From Mycobacterium malmoense (lineage in GTDB: Bacteria > Actinomycetota > Actinomycetes > Mycobacteriales > Mycobacteriaceae), in contig NZ_CP080999.1 in the NCBI RefSeq assembly GCF_019645855.1, positions 496,001-560,000 of the forward strand: DNA of 64,000 bases, written 5' to 3'. Made by a program: the position numbers and the translations under genes. Below, in pieces: positions 18,425-26,782 of this stretch (position 1 is the first letter of the stretch; each line of letters starts with the position of its first letter). The notes under the pieces are model-generated. The model made no database searches, was not told the origin of the DNA, and saw only the letters and a program-made list of their open reading frames with translations.

Positions 18425-19683
18425 CGGTTCCCATACCTCGCCCAGGGGGAGTAGTCGGCGATCAGCTCTTCCTGCGGCGGGCGCCGGTCGGCCGGCACGT
18501 GCTGCAGGTTGATCCGGATCCGGTACCAGATCGAGCTCGGCCCGCGCATGCCGTCGACCAGGACGTCGGCCGGCTGCAGCAGGCCGGCCGCGTCGGGATG
18601 GCGGTCACGCCAGGCGTCCAGCGCGGCCATCGCCTCGTCCCTGGTCTTGGTGCGGGCGATCTCGATCAGCGGCTTCGAGGGCTGTCGGCGGCGGCTCGCG
18701 TCGCCGGCGCCTTTCGGTGCGCGCTCCGGAGGCCCCATTTCTTCGGCCAGCATCAGCAGCCGATCGAGGGAGCCAACCGCTGCAGCGTTGGAGGAGTCCA
18801 TCCCCGCCCACGGGTCACCCCGTTCGGCGAACCGGCCGGGCACGGTGTCGATGGTGAACGCCTCGGGCCTGCAGTCGGCGACCTCGTCCCAATCCAGCGG
18901 CGTCGACACCCGGGCATCGGGAGTGGCCCGCACCGAGTAGGCCGACGCGACGGTGCGGTCCTTGGCGTTCTGGTTGAAGTCGACGAATACCCCCTCGCGC
19001 TCCTCCTTCCACCAGCGGCTGGTCGCCGCCTCGGGCGCCCGGCGCTCGACCTCACGGGCGACGGTCTGGGCGGCCAGCCGCACCTGGCGGAAGTCCCAGC
19101 GCGGGGCGATCCGGGCATAGATGTGAAAGCCCCGGGACCCCGACGTCTTCGGCCACGCGACCAGGCCATAATCCTCGAGCACCTCGCGGGCCACCAGCGC
19201 GACGTCCACGATCCGCCGCCACCCGACCCCGGGCATCGGATCCAGGTCGACCCGCAGTTCGTCGGGGTGGTCGAGGTCGCCGGCGAGGACCGGGTGCGGA
19301 TTGAGGTCGACGCACCCCAAGTTGATCACCCACGCCAGCCCGGCGGCGTCATGGATGACGGCCTCTGCGGCGGAAGTGCCCCGCGCGTAATGGAGTTCGG
19401 CAACGTCGATCCAGTCCGGCCGTTTGGTGGGTGCCCGCTTCTGGAACACGGCTTCTTGCGCGATGCCGTGGACGAAGCGCTTGAGGATCATCGGCCGGCC
19501 GGCCACACCGCGCAGCGCCCCCTCGGCGACGGACAGGTAATAGCGGATTAGGTCGAGCTTGGTGTAGGGGCCCCGCGAGTGGCCTGGGCCGCCGCGGCGT
19601 TCGAACACCACCTTGTCCGGATGGGTGACGGTGACCCGGCGTCCGGCCACGTCCAGCAACATGGGACCGGCCATGGGGTTCAT
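18421..19683 (-). CDS. LigD-type polymerase/primase domain protein (PolD2-like)
   Basis: Stand-alone archaeo-eukaryotic primase-like polymerase of about 420 aa, matching Rv0269c. Conserved parts are HPDKVVF, LRVDLDPMPGV (metal-binding DxD, here DLDP), KTSGSRGFHIYARI and VFVDFNQNAKDRTVASAYSVR, as in the polymerase domain of LigD. Such proteins fill short gaps and add ribonucleotides in DNA repair. The start is uncertain: ATG 19683, 19674 and 19662 are all in frame. It is divergent from fadD2 by 58 bases. Confidence 0.85.
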   Translation of the reverse strand: MNPMAGPMLLDVAGRRVTVTHPDKVVFERRGGPGHSRGPYTKLDLIRYYLSVAEGALRGVAGRPMILKRFVHGIAQEAVFQKRAPTKRPDWIDVAELHYARGTSAAEAVIHDAAGLAWVINLGCVDLNPHPVLAGDLDHPDELRVDLDPMPGVGWRRIVDVALVAREVLEDYGLVAWPKTSGSRGFHIYARIAPRWDFRQVRLAAQTVAREVERRAPEAATSRWWKEEREGVFVDFNQNAKDRTVASAYSVRATPDARVSTPLDWDEVADCRPEAFTIDTVPGRFAERGDPWAGMDSSNAAAVGSLDRLLMLAEEMGPPERAPKGAGDASRRRQPSKPLIEIARTKTRDEAMAALDAWRDRHPDAAGLLQPADVLVDGMRGPSSIWYRIRINLQHVPADRRPPQEELIADYSPWARYGNR

Positions 19684-19741
19684 GGTAATTCGGCGAGACT
19701 TTCCGACCCGCAGTGCGACGGACGTCACATATGGTGAATTC

Positions 19742-21421
19742 ATGCCTAACCTGATTGACCTGCCCGGCCGGGCCGTGACCAAAGTTCAGCAATACCTCGA
19801 ACGCGGCGCGGCCGAATTGCACTACGTGCGCAAGATCATCGAAGCGGGCGCATTCCGGCTGGAGCCGCCGCAGAACTATGCCGCGATGGCCGCGGACATC
19901 TACAAGTGGGGCGAGTTCGGCATGCTGCCGTCGCTCAACGCCAGGCGCAATCCCGGCGGCGCGGCCCTCGTCGACGAAGAGGGGACGCTGACCTACGCCG
20001 AGCTCGACGAAGCCGCCCACGCGGTGGCCAACGGCCTGATCGACAAGGGTGTGCGCGGCGGCGACGGCGTGGCCATCCTGGCCCGCAATCACCGCTGGTT
20101 CGTCATCGCCAACTATGGCGCGGCGCGCACCGGCGCCCGCATCATCCTGCTCAACAGCGAGTTTTCCGGCCCGCAGATCAAGGAGGTGGCCGAGCGCGAG
20201 GGCGCCAAGGTAATCATCTACGACGACGAGTACACCAACGCCGTCAGCAAAGCCGAGCCGCCGCTGGGCAAACTGCGCGCGCTCGGCACCAATCCCGACG
20301 CCGTTGATTCGTCCGGTAGCACCGACGAAACGCTGGCCGAGCTGATCGCGCGCAGCAGCAAAGCTCCCGCCCCGAAGGCCGGCAAGCACGCGTCGATCAT
20401 CATCCTGACCAGCGGGACCACCGGCACCCCGAAGGGCGCGAACCGCAGCACCCCGCCGACGCTGGCGCCGGTCGGCGGCATCCTGTCGCACGTTCCGTTC
20501 AGGGCCAACGAGGTGACGTCGCTGCCGGCGCCGATGTTCCACGCGCTGGGGTATCTGCACGCGACCATCGCGATGTTTTTGGGGTCGACGCTGGTGCTGC
20601 GCCGGAAATTCAGGCCGCCGCTGGTGCTGGAAGACATCGAGACGTACAAGGTGACCGCGATGGTCGTCGTCCCGGTGATGCTGTCGCGCATCCTCGATGC
20701 GATCGAAAAGATGGAGACGAAGCCCGACCTGTCCAGCTTGCGGATCGTGTTCGTATCCGGGTCGCAGCTGGGCGCCGAGCTGGCCAGCCGGGCGCTCAAG
20801 GACCTCGGTCCGGTCGTCTACAACATGTACGGCTCGACCGAGATCGCGTTCGCGACCATCGCCGGGCCCAAGGACCTCGAACGCAACGCGGCCACGGTCG
20901 GCCCGGTGGTCAAGGGCGTCAAGGTCAAGATCCTCGACGACAACGGCAACGAGCTGCCCCGGGGTGATGTCGGCCGGATTTTCGTCGGCAACGCGTTCCC
21001 GTTCGAGGGTTACACCGGCGGTGGTCACAAGCAGATCATCGGCGGGCTGTTGTCATCGGGCGACGTCGGCTACTTCGACGAGCACGGCCTGCTGTATGTC
21101 AGCGGTCGCGACGACGAGATGATCGTCTCCGGTGGTGAGAACGTCTTCCCCGCCGAGGTGGAGGACCTGATCAGCGGGCATCCCGACGTCGTGGAGGCCA
21201 CCGCCATCGGCGTCGAGGACAAGGAGTGGGGGCACCGGCTGCGCGCCTTCGTGGTCAAGAAGGAGGACGCCGACCTCGACGAGGAGACCATTAAGCACTA
21301 CGTGCGCGACCACCTGGCCCGTTACAAGGTGCCCCGGGAAGTGATCTTCTTAGAAGAGCTGCCGCGCAATCCCACCGGCAAGGTCCTCAAGCGTGAACTG
21401 CGCGAGATGGAACTCGACTAA
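19742..21421 (+). CDS. fadD2: fatty-acid-CoA ligase FadD2
   Basis: Acyl-CoA synthetase of 559 aa, counterpart of Rv0270. The P-loop-like motif ILTSGTTGTPKG starts near residue 220, then YGSTE, SGDVGYFDEHG, GRDDEMIVSGGENVFP and the C-terminal lysine loop NPTGKVLKRELR. It adenylates a fatty acid and loads CoA. ATG 19742 gives the family length. Downstream, fadE6 probably acts in the same catabolic direction. Confidence 0.92.
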   Translation: MPNLIDLPGRAVTKVQQYLERGAAELHYVRKIIEAGAFRLEPPQNYAAMAADIYKWGEFGMLPSLNARRNPGGAALVDEEGTLTYAELDEAAHAVANGLIDKGVRGGDGVAILARNHRWFVIANYGAARTGARIILLNSEFSGPQIKEVAEREGAKVIIYDDEYTNAVSKAEPPLGKLRALGTNPDAVDSSGSTDETLAELIARSSKAPAPKAGKHASIIILTSGTTGTPKGANRSTPPTLAPVGGILSHVPFRANEVTSLPAPMFHALGYLHATIAMFLGSTLVLRRKFRPPLVLEDIETYKVTAMVVVPVMLSRILDAIEKMETKPDLSSLRIVFVSGSQLGAELASRALKDLGPVVYNMYGSTEIAFATIAGPKDLERNAATVGPVVKGVKVKILDDNGNELPRGDVGRIFVGNAFPFEGYTGGGHKQIIGGLLSSGDVGYFDEHGLLYVSGRDDEMIVSGGENVFPAEVEDLISGHPDVVEATAIGVEDKEWGHRLRAFVVKKEDADLDEETIKHYVRDHLARYKVPREVIFLEELPRNPTGKVLKRELREMELD

Positions 21422-21451
21422 AGACCACTCGTCCCGGGTTTGACCGGCCGG

Positions 21452-21817
21452 TCAGCGCCGTTCCCGGATGGCGCGGGTGATCTGGGCCGCGAGTTTGGGG
21501 TCGACCAGCAGTTGGTCGATGAGCGCGGCGAGGACTTCTTGCCCGGTAACCCGCGCGACGCCCAAGCGGTCGGCCGCTTCCCGCTGCCAGATGTCGAGGG
21601 CCCGGTGGGTGGCGGCTGGGAGGTCGACGGTGCGTCGCGTCCGCTGGTTTCGTGCCGGCGGGGCGGCTGCCGGTTGTTTGATCACTCGTTGGGCGGCCGG
21701 CTGCCGGAAGCCGCTCAGGCGCTCGGTGGGCGCGGCGTCTCCGGAGGGTGTGCCGGCCGACATCTGTGCGGAGACCGCTCCGGCGGTGCGTCCGATGTGG
21801 CTGGGGATGAAGTTCAC
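21452..21817 (-). CDS. small basic protein, possible ribbon-helix-helix DNA-binding
   Basis: 121 aa with a disordered N-terminal half and a folded C-terminal half (about residues 60-121): RRTVDLPAATHRALDIW is a typical RHH strand and helix, followed by a Leu-rich helix (LIDQLLVDPKLAAQITRAI). This arrangement resembles small partition or copy-control proteins of mycobacterial plasmids. GTG 21817 has GGAGGG 12 bases upstream. No partner ParA is nearby. The gene is absent between fadD2 and fadE6 in H37Rv. I cannot name it. Confidence 0.55.
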   Translation of the reverse strand: MNFIPSHIGRTAGAVSAQMSAGTPSGDAAPTERLSGFRQPAAQRVIKQPAAAPPARNQRTRRTVDLPAATHRALDIWQREAADRLGVARVTGQEVLAALIDQLLVDPKLAAQITRAIRERR

Positions 21818-22212
21818 TGCGGCGATCGTCCCTCCGTGGGTGCAATCAGTAGATCAGTGCTTGGGGGTTAACACGTGGTGGTACCGATTCTGTCACTCAC
21901 GCCCGCGTAAGTCGCGCTACCGAGCCGTGGACACCACCGGCCGGGTGCCAGGCGGCGAGGGCCCCGTCCGGGAGACCCGGGCTCTACCAGCGACGTTGAC
22001 GCCTTTTTCAAACCGATAGCCACCGAGAATTTTCACCCGTGGGTGCCAACGCTCCATACAAGGGATTAAGCAGTTTGCTAGTTTATTTTTTGTACCGATA
22101 CAGATGAGCATGCGATGGCGGAAACCAGAAGGCACTGAGATTCGGATATCCGTACGTCAGTAGTTCAGTATTTCCCGTGCGAACTGGTAAGATAGGAGGC
22201 ACGGAGATACTG
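21818..22212. other. AT-richer intergenic stretch
   Basis: No supported gene. From about 22010 the base composition is clearly lower in GC than the neighbours (for example GTTTATTTTTTGTACC near 22082). A minus-strand frame at 21917-22135 is open but unrecognised. The stretch probably holds regulatory sequence of the accessory genes and traces of transferred DNA. Confidence 0.45.
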
Positions 22213-22272
22213 ATGGTGGTATTTGCGAAAACCCTGGAAGACGTAAATAAGTATTTGAACAAAGGGGCATAA
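22213..22272 (+). CDS. possible 19-aa peptide
   Basis: ATG 22213 is preceded by CGGAG at six bases and by GGAGG further up. The frame encodes MVVFAKTLEDVNKYLNKGA and stops at TAA 22270. The codons are AT-rich, unlike neighbouring genes. The amphipathic Leu/Val pattern is consistent with a short helix. Translation is unproven and I recognise no homologue. Confidence 0.3.
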   Translation: MVVFAKTLEDVNKYLNKGA

Positions 22273-22425
22273 GTGGGAGTGCTGAATTCAGTAGATATTG
22301 GCTAGCCAGCAGCAGAATTATTACCCAATTCACAGCATAATTTTTGCGCCATCGAATTGTTTGCCCTCAAATTTCTGAGTAGCGTTTTAGGCATCGCCAT
22401 CAAGGTCTCGGAAAGGAGCTCACCG

Positions 22426-22716
22426 ATGATGATTTCACCGCGATCCGTGCGCAACGCGGCCGCCGGTGCGGCGGGTGCCGGCGCGATAGCCGCAGCGATG
22501 CTGTTCGGCGGCATCCCCGCGGCACAGGCCGCCCCCGCACCCGCGCCCGCCACCAGTTTTGCGGTCGCCGGTCCCCACGGGGACATCCCCCAAGCCCCCG
22601 CTGTCGTGCCGACCCGGTGGGGCCACGGCGGCTGGGGCCACAGGGGCTGGGGCCACCATGGTTGGGGCCGCCACGGCTTCTGGGGCCACCGGCACTGGTG
22701 GAACTGGTGGTGGTGA
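22426..22716 (+). CDS. secreted Gly/His/Trp-rich small protein
   Basis: 96 aa with a clear signal peptide (basic start, Ala/Gly-rich core, AQAAPA cleavage region near residue 35) and a tail from about residue 64 built of WGH/GGWGHRGWGHHGWG-like units ending in WWNWWW. AAAGGAG precedes the ATG pair at 22426/22429. A dense His/Trp/Gly tail could bind metal, haem or lipid outside the cell, but this is inference. It sits in the AT-richer accessory patch upstream of fadE6. Confidence 0.7.
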   Translation: MMISPRSVRNAAAGAAGAGAIAAAMLFGGIPAAQAAPAPAPATSFAVAGPHGDIPQAPAVVPTRWGHGGWGHRGWGHHGWGRHGFWGHRHWWNWWW

Positions 22717-22837
22717 GCCACCGTCGTTGCGCGACCGCCGGCCGGCCTCGTCCTGTCGCGAGTTACTAGGTTGACCGGCGCGCGCACGGGGGGGATCCAT
22801 GCCGGCCCGAGCCTGTCTCGGGCCGGCATGGCACCGT

Positions 22838-25057
22838 TTACGGGTCGCGGGGCAGGCCCAGCAGCCGCTCGGCGATGATGTTGAGCTGCACCTCCGACGT
22901 GCCGCCGTAGATCGTGGTGGCCCGGCTGGCCAGCAGGTACTCGCCCCACTTGCCGGCCAACTCGTTGGTGTCGCCGATCGCGGCGTCGGTGCCGAACGAG
23001 GACACCGCGAATTCGGCGTAGCCCTGGCCGGTGCGCATCGACAACAGCTTAGAGATGGCGGCGGACGGCATCGCGTCCCCGCCCGCCAGCGTCAACAGCG
23101 TCGAACGCAGGTTCAGCACCTTGGCGGCATGACCTTCGGCGATCAACTGCCCGGCCCGGTGCTGCGCGACCTGATCGAACTGGCCGTCACGGACGAACGC
23201 GACGAAATCGGGCAACGTGGCCAGGAAATTCGCGTCGCTGCCGCCGATCGACACCCGCTCCGCCGTCAGGGTGTTGCGGCTGACCTCCCAGCCCCGGTTC
23301 ACCTCGCCGAGCACGCACTCGTCGGGCACGAACACGTCATCGATGTAGACGGTGTTGAAAAACTCCTGGCCGGTGAGCTCCCGCAGCGGCTTGACCGTCA
23401 CGCCCTCGCTTTTCATGTTCAGCAGGAAGTAGGTGATGCCATTGTGTTTCGGGGCGCTGGGGTCCGTTCTCGCCAGCAGTGCGCCCCATTGCGAGAACTG
23501 CGCGGCGGTGGTCCAGATCTTCTGCCCGGTGATGCGCCAGCCGCCGTCGACCCTGGTGGCCTTGGTGGTCAGCCCGGCCAGGTCGGATCCGGCGCCCGGC
23601 TCGGAAAACAGCTGGCACCAGAAGATGTCGCCGCGGAAGGTCGGCGGCAGGAAGCGCTGCTTCTGCTCCTCGGTTCCGAACGCCACGATCGACGGCACGA
23701 TCCATGCCGCGATCGCGATCTGCGGCCGCTTGACCCGCCCGGCGGTGAACTCCTGGGCGATGATGATCTGCTCGACCGGGCTGGCCGCGCGCCCCCACGG
23801 TTTCGGCAGATACGGCAGCACCCACCCACCTTCGGCGATGGCGACCGTGCGCGGCTCGCGGTCCATCGCCTTGAGCGCGGCGACCTCGGCCCGGATCTCG
23901 GCCCGCAGCTTCTCGGTGTCAGGATCCAGGTCGATGTCCACGGCGCGCATGCCCGTGGTGGTCGCGGTGTCCACCACGCGCTGCGGGTACTCCGAGGCGC
24001 GGCCGAACGAGGCGGCCAGCATCAGTGCCCGGCGGTAGTAGACGTTCGTGTCGTGCTCCCAGGTGAAGCCGATCCCGCCGTGCACCTGAATGCAGTCCTG
24101 CGCGCATCGCTGGGCGGCCGTCGGCGCCAGCGTCGCCGCCACGGCGGCGGCGAACTCGACATTGGAAGCGGCTATGTCCCAATCGTTTTGGCGGGCCTCG
24201 TCGAGCGCGCGGGCGGCGTCCCACACCGCGGCGGTGGCCCGCTCGGTGTCGGCGATCATCTCCGCGCACTTGTGCTTGATGGCCTGGAACTGGCCGATCG
24301 GCCTGCCGAACTGCTCGCGGATCTTGGCGTAGTGCGACGCCGTGTCGGTCGCCCAGCGCGCCACGCCGATGGCCTCGGCCGACAGCAGTGTGGACATCAG
24401 CGCGTGCGCGGTTGCCATGCTCAGGTTGCTCAGCGCGGCGTCGTCGCCGACCTCGACGGCGTTGGCCCGCACGTGGGCGATGGGACGCGCCGGGTCCAGG
24501 CTTTTCACCGGCTCGATATCGAGCTGTTCGGCGCGCAGCACCACCCATTCTTCGCCGCTGTCGATCGCGACCGGCAGCACCAGCACGGACGCCTGCGCCG
24601 CGGCGGGAACCGCGCGGACCTCGCCGCGGATCACCAGCCCTTTCTCATCAGGACCCTGCCGGGTGGCGGTCAGCCCGGAATCCGGCGCATAGGCGGCGAT
24701 GGCGGCACCCGACGCCAGCTCAAAGAGCACCTTGGCTTGCGCGTCGTGCGCGGAGATCAGCGCGCTGGCGATCGCCGACGGCACGAACGGCCCGGGGACC
24801 GCCCCATAGCCGAATTCGGCCAGCACGATGGCCAATTCGAGGATCCCGAAACCTTGTCCGCCGACGGATTCGGCAAGGTGCACACCCTGCAGGCCCTGTT
24901 CGGCCGCCGCCTGCCAGTACGGCGGGGGATTTTCGATCGGGCTGTCCGGCCCTGTTTCCAAAGCCGCGTGCAACACCTCCGACGGCGCCACCCGTGCCAC
25001 CAGGGACCGCACCGAGTGGGCCAAGTCTTGATGCTCAGGAGTTATCGCGATCGGCAT
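22838..25057 (-). CDS. fadE6: acyl-CoA dehydrogenase FadE6, tandem-domain
   Basis: 739 aa, counterpart of Rv0271c. Two acyl-CoA dehydrogenase units are fused: the first ends near residue 350 at CIQVHGGIGFTWEHDTNVYYRRA. The second runs from about residue 375 to the end with PGAGSDLAGLTTKA, GQKIWTTAAQ and TIYGGTSEVQLNI. It oxidises acyl-CoA to enoyl-CoA with FAD. Such double-length enzymes occur in actinobacteria in fatty-acid or sterol side-chain breakdown. ATG 25057 gives the family length; an upstream frame overlaps the operator. Confidence 0.92.
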   Translation of the reverse strand: MPIAITPEHQDLAHSVRSLVARVAPSEVLHAALETGPDSPIENPPPYWQAAAEQGLQGVHLAESVGGQGFGILELAIVLAEFGYGAVPGPFVPSAIASALISAHDAQAKVLFELASGAAIAAYAPDSGLTATRQGPDEKGLVIRGEVRAVPAAAQASVLVLPVAIDSGEEWVVLRAEQLDIEPVKSLDPARPIAHVRANAVEVGDDAALSNLSMATAHALMSTLLSAEAIGVARWATDTASHYAKIREQFGRPIGQFQAIKHKCAEMIADTERATAAVWDAARALDEARQNDWDIAASNVEFAAAVAATLAPTAAQRCAQDCIQVHGGIGFTWEHDTNVYYRRALMLAASFGRASEYPQRVVDTATTTGMRAVDIDLDPDTEKLRAEIRAEVAALKAMDREPRTVAIAEGGWVLPYLPKPWGRAASPVEQIIIAQEFTAGRVKRPQIAIAAWIVPSIVAFGTEEQKQRFLPPTFRGDIFWCQLFSEPGAGSDLAGLTTKATRVDGGWRITGQKIWTTAAQFSQWGALLARTDPSAPKHNGITYFLLNMKSEGVTVKPLRELTGQEFFNTVYIDDVFVPDECVLGEVNRGWEVSRNTLTAERVSIGGSDANFLATLPDFVAFVRDGQFDQVAQHRAGQLIAEGHAAKVLNLRSTLLTLAGGDAMPSAAISKLLSMRTGQGYAEFAVSSFGTDAAIGDTNELAGKWGEYLLASRATTIYGGTSEVQLNIIAERLLGLPRDP

Positions 25058-25096
25058 TGGTCGCCTTCCCATGGATCTCGTTTCGTTACAAGCTAA

Positions 25097-25110
25097 CAAC
25101 CGGTCGGTTG
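25097..25110. promoter_or_regulatory. TetR-type operator palindrome upstream of fadE6
   Basis: Perfect inverted repeat CAACCG-GT-CGGTTG, 40 bases upstream of the fadE6 ATG. CAACCG/CGGTTG arms with a two-base centre are typical of TetR/AcrR operators in actinobacterial lipid genes. The regulator is not identified. Confidence 0.5.
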
Positions 25111-25128
25111 GTTGACCACCGGGGGTTA

Positions 25129-25274
25129 TCAGATGGGCCGGCGGTTACCCGTCGCGCAGCCGCGGCTGGGTCCTGTGCCGTCGTCCTCGGCGCACCAGCG
25201 GATGTCAAGCCAATCCGATTCGGGCGCAAGGAAATCAAGCACCTTGTCGCCGGGAACGAAGTGGGTGAGAACCC
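25129..25274 (-). pseudogene. N-terminal fragment of a D-2-hydroxyacid dehydrogenase
   Basis: The minus frame reads VLTHFVPGDKVLDFLAPES and WLDIRWCAEDD, which I recognise as the usual N terminus of actinobacterial D-2-hydroxyacid dehydrogenases. It then turns into unrelated sequence and stops at 25129-25131. There is no start codon; the frame begins right behind the stop of the alpha/beta-hydrolase gene. The rest of the enzyme is missing, so this is a deletion remnant of about 30 codons. Confidence 0.6.
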
Positions 25275-26408
25275 TTAGCGCCACCGCTTGCCGATCCACT
25301 CGGCGATGGTATCGGCCTGCTCGGGTCGCGCGCCCGGGGTGGTGAAGTAATGGTCGGCGTCGATCGAGAACCGCTCCTTGTCCGCGCCGCCCAGCGCGTC
25401 GTAAATGCGCTTGGCGTCGGAGGGAAAGACTCCGGTGTCGGCCTCGGCGCTGATCACCAGGGCCGGGCAGGTGATGCGGGCCAGGTGCGGCTCGGCCCGG
25501 GTCTGCGCCACCCGCAGGCTCCACATGCCCAGCCAGCCGCGCAGCGTGCAGGCCGCGGCGATGCCGCGCGCGGAGCGGTTCGCCTTGGCCGGGACGCCCG
25601 CGTAACACATGTTCGGCGGACGCTTGGTGGGCTCGATGGTGGGATCGACCATGCGGGGATCGGCCCAGGTTCGCATCACCGTGAACGGCCGGTCGGAAAA
25701 CCCCGCGGCGCGAACGCGTTTGAGCTCGCTTTCGACCCAGTCGGTGATGGCGTGGTTGCGCGCGGTCTGCGCCCCGCGGTAGCGGGCGACGAACTCCGCC
25801 GAGTACGGCGGGCCGTTGCGCTCGTTGAACAGGTCGAGGTCGGAATCGGTTGCCACCGGGTCATTTTCGTCGACGACGGCGGCGTCCATCCAGGCGGTGA
25901 GCACGTCCGGACGCCCCGGATGGGCGGCGGTGGCCACGTAGCCGTCGGCGGGCGGCAACTCGGTCAGCCCGGCCGCCGGACGCATGCCTTCCAGCGCGGT
26001 CACGTTCGGGTCGACGGCCTGCGACTGGTAGGCCGCCATCAACGAACCACCCCCCGAATTACCGAGCAGCACAACGGTATCCACGCCCTGGGTCTCACGC
26101 AGCCAACGAACCCCGACACCGATGTCGACCAGCGCGTGGTCGAGCAGAAAGCTGCTTTCGAAACCACGGAACCTGGTGTTCCAACCGAGAAACCCGATGC
26201 CGCGGACGGCCATGTAGTCGGCGAGATAGTGCTCGGAGAAGTCGATCTGGTAGTGCGTGGCGATCATCGCCACCTTCGGCTTGGGTCCCGCCCCGCGGTG
26301 GTACAGCCCCTGGCAGGGATGACCGCCGGCCCCGGCGCGCCCGGCGGTGGGCGACGGCAACCCGACGAACTCGCGGACAACCTCCGCGACGCCGGTATGA
26401 CGAGTCAA
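25275..26408 (-). CDS. alpha/beta-hydrolase-like protein (Rv0272c-like)
   Basis: 377 aa, the same length as Rv0272c. A nucleophile elbow GNSGGG lies in VVLLGNSGGGSLMAAY, with the oxyanion region VAMIATHYQIDFSEHYLADY before it and a late D/H pair (VISAEADTGVFPSD, DADHYFTTPG). Esterase or lipase activity is likely; the substrate is unknown. The start is TTG 26408 with AAGGAG upstream. TTG overlaps the TGA of the decayed TetR frame (ATTGA), a relic of coupling to the former regulator gene. Confidence 0.85.
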   Translation of the reverse strand: MTRHTGVAEVVREFVGLPSPTAGRAGAGGHPCQGLYHRGAGPKPKVAMIATHYQIDFSEHYLADYMAVRGIGFLGWNTRFRGFESSFLLDHALVDIGVGVRWLRETQGVDTVVLLGNSGGGSLMAAYQSQAVDPNVTALEGMRPAAGLTELPPADGYVATAAHPGRPDVLTAWMDAAVVDENDPVATDSDLDLFNERNGPPYSAEFVARYRGAQTARNHAITDWVESELKRVRAAGFSDRPFTVMRTWADPRMVDPTIEPTKRPPNMCYAGVPAKANRSARGIAAACTLRGWLGMWSLRVAQTRAEPHLARITCPALVISAEADTGVFPSDAKRIYDALGGADKERFSIDADHYFTTPGARPEQADTIAEWIGKRWR

Positions 26409-26693
26409 TTCGGCTCCGCTCCTTGCGAGTAGATGGCCCGCGTCTGGATGCGGGCCGCGTCGTCGGGCTGACCCGCGGCCGAACTTGTTCCGGCGAGCTG
26501 GATGCAACAGTATGGCCTCCGCGATCAGCCGTGGATCGTCGCCGGGACACCGGCCCTCGACCTGGGCGCGCCGGACCGAATCCGCGATGAAAGACGCCGG
26601 CACAGAGCATATTTCGGCCCAGCACCGCGCGAAGTCGTCGTCGACCATCGCGGGTGGCGCGCCGGTTCTGCCGCGGTCGACACCTGGGCGCAC
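26405..26693 (-). pseudogene. decayed TetR-family regulator (Rv0273c position)
   Basis: One frame encodes FARCWAEICSVPASFIADS, VRRAQVEGRCPGDDP and RLIAEAILL, a TetR C-terminal domain. The expected continuation, QPDDAARIQTRAIYSQ to a TGA at 26405-26407, lies in another frame. So there is a frameshift near 26515, and the N-terminal helix-turn-helix is gone. M. tuberculosis has an intact TetR gene (Rv0273c) in this place. Its palindromic operator still stands upstream. Confidence 0.7.
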
Positions 26694-26705
26694 CTCCCTG
26701 GAACA

Positions 26706-26733
26706 AAACTGAATCTGATGTTAGATTCAGTTT
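26706..26733. promoter_or_regulatory. palindromic operator between TetR relic and glyoxalase gene
   Basis: Exact inverted repeat with arms AAACTGAATCT (26706-26716) and AGATTCAGTTT (26723-26733) and a six-base centre. It sits in the divergent region between the decayed TetR gene and the glyoxalase-family gene, the classic place for an autoregulating TetR operator. Confidence 0.65.
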
Positions 26734-26782
26734 CAGATCTTGGCCAGGACCCGCACTCCCGGGGGCCGAGGGGAGCCGCGAG

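Noticed and set aside
21917..22135. Minus-strand frame in the AT-richer patch
   Set aside because: Spans a composition shift and has no recognisable protein features.
22799..25096. Very long open frame on the + strand opposite fadE6
   Set aside because: It is antisense to a clearly recognised enzyme and has the Arg/Gly/His/Asp-rich composition typical of high-GC shadow frames.
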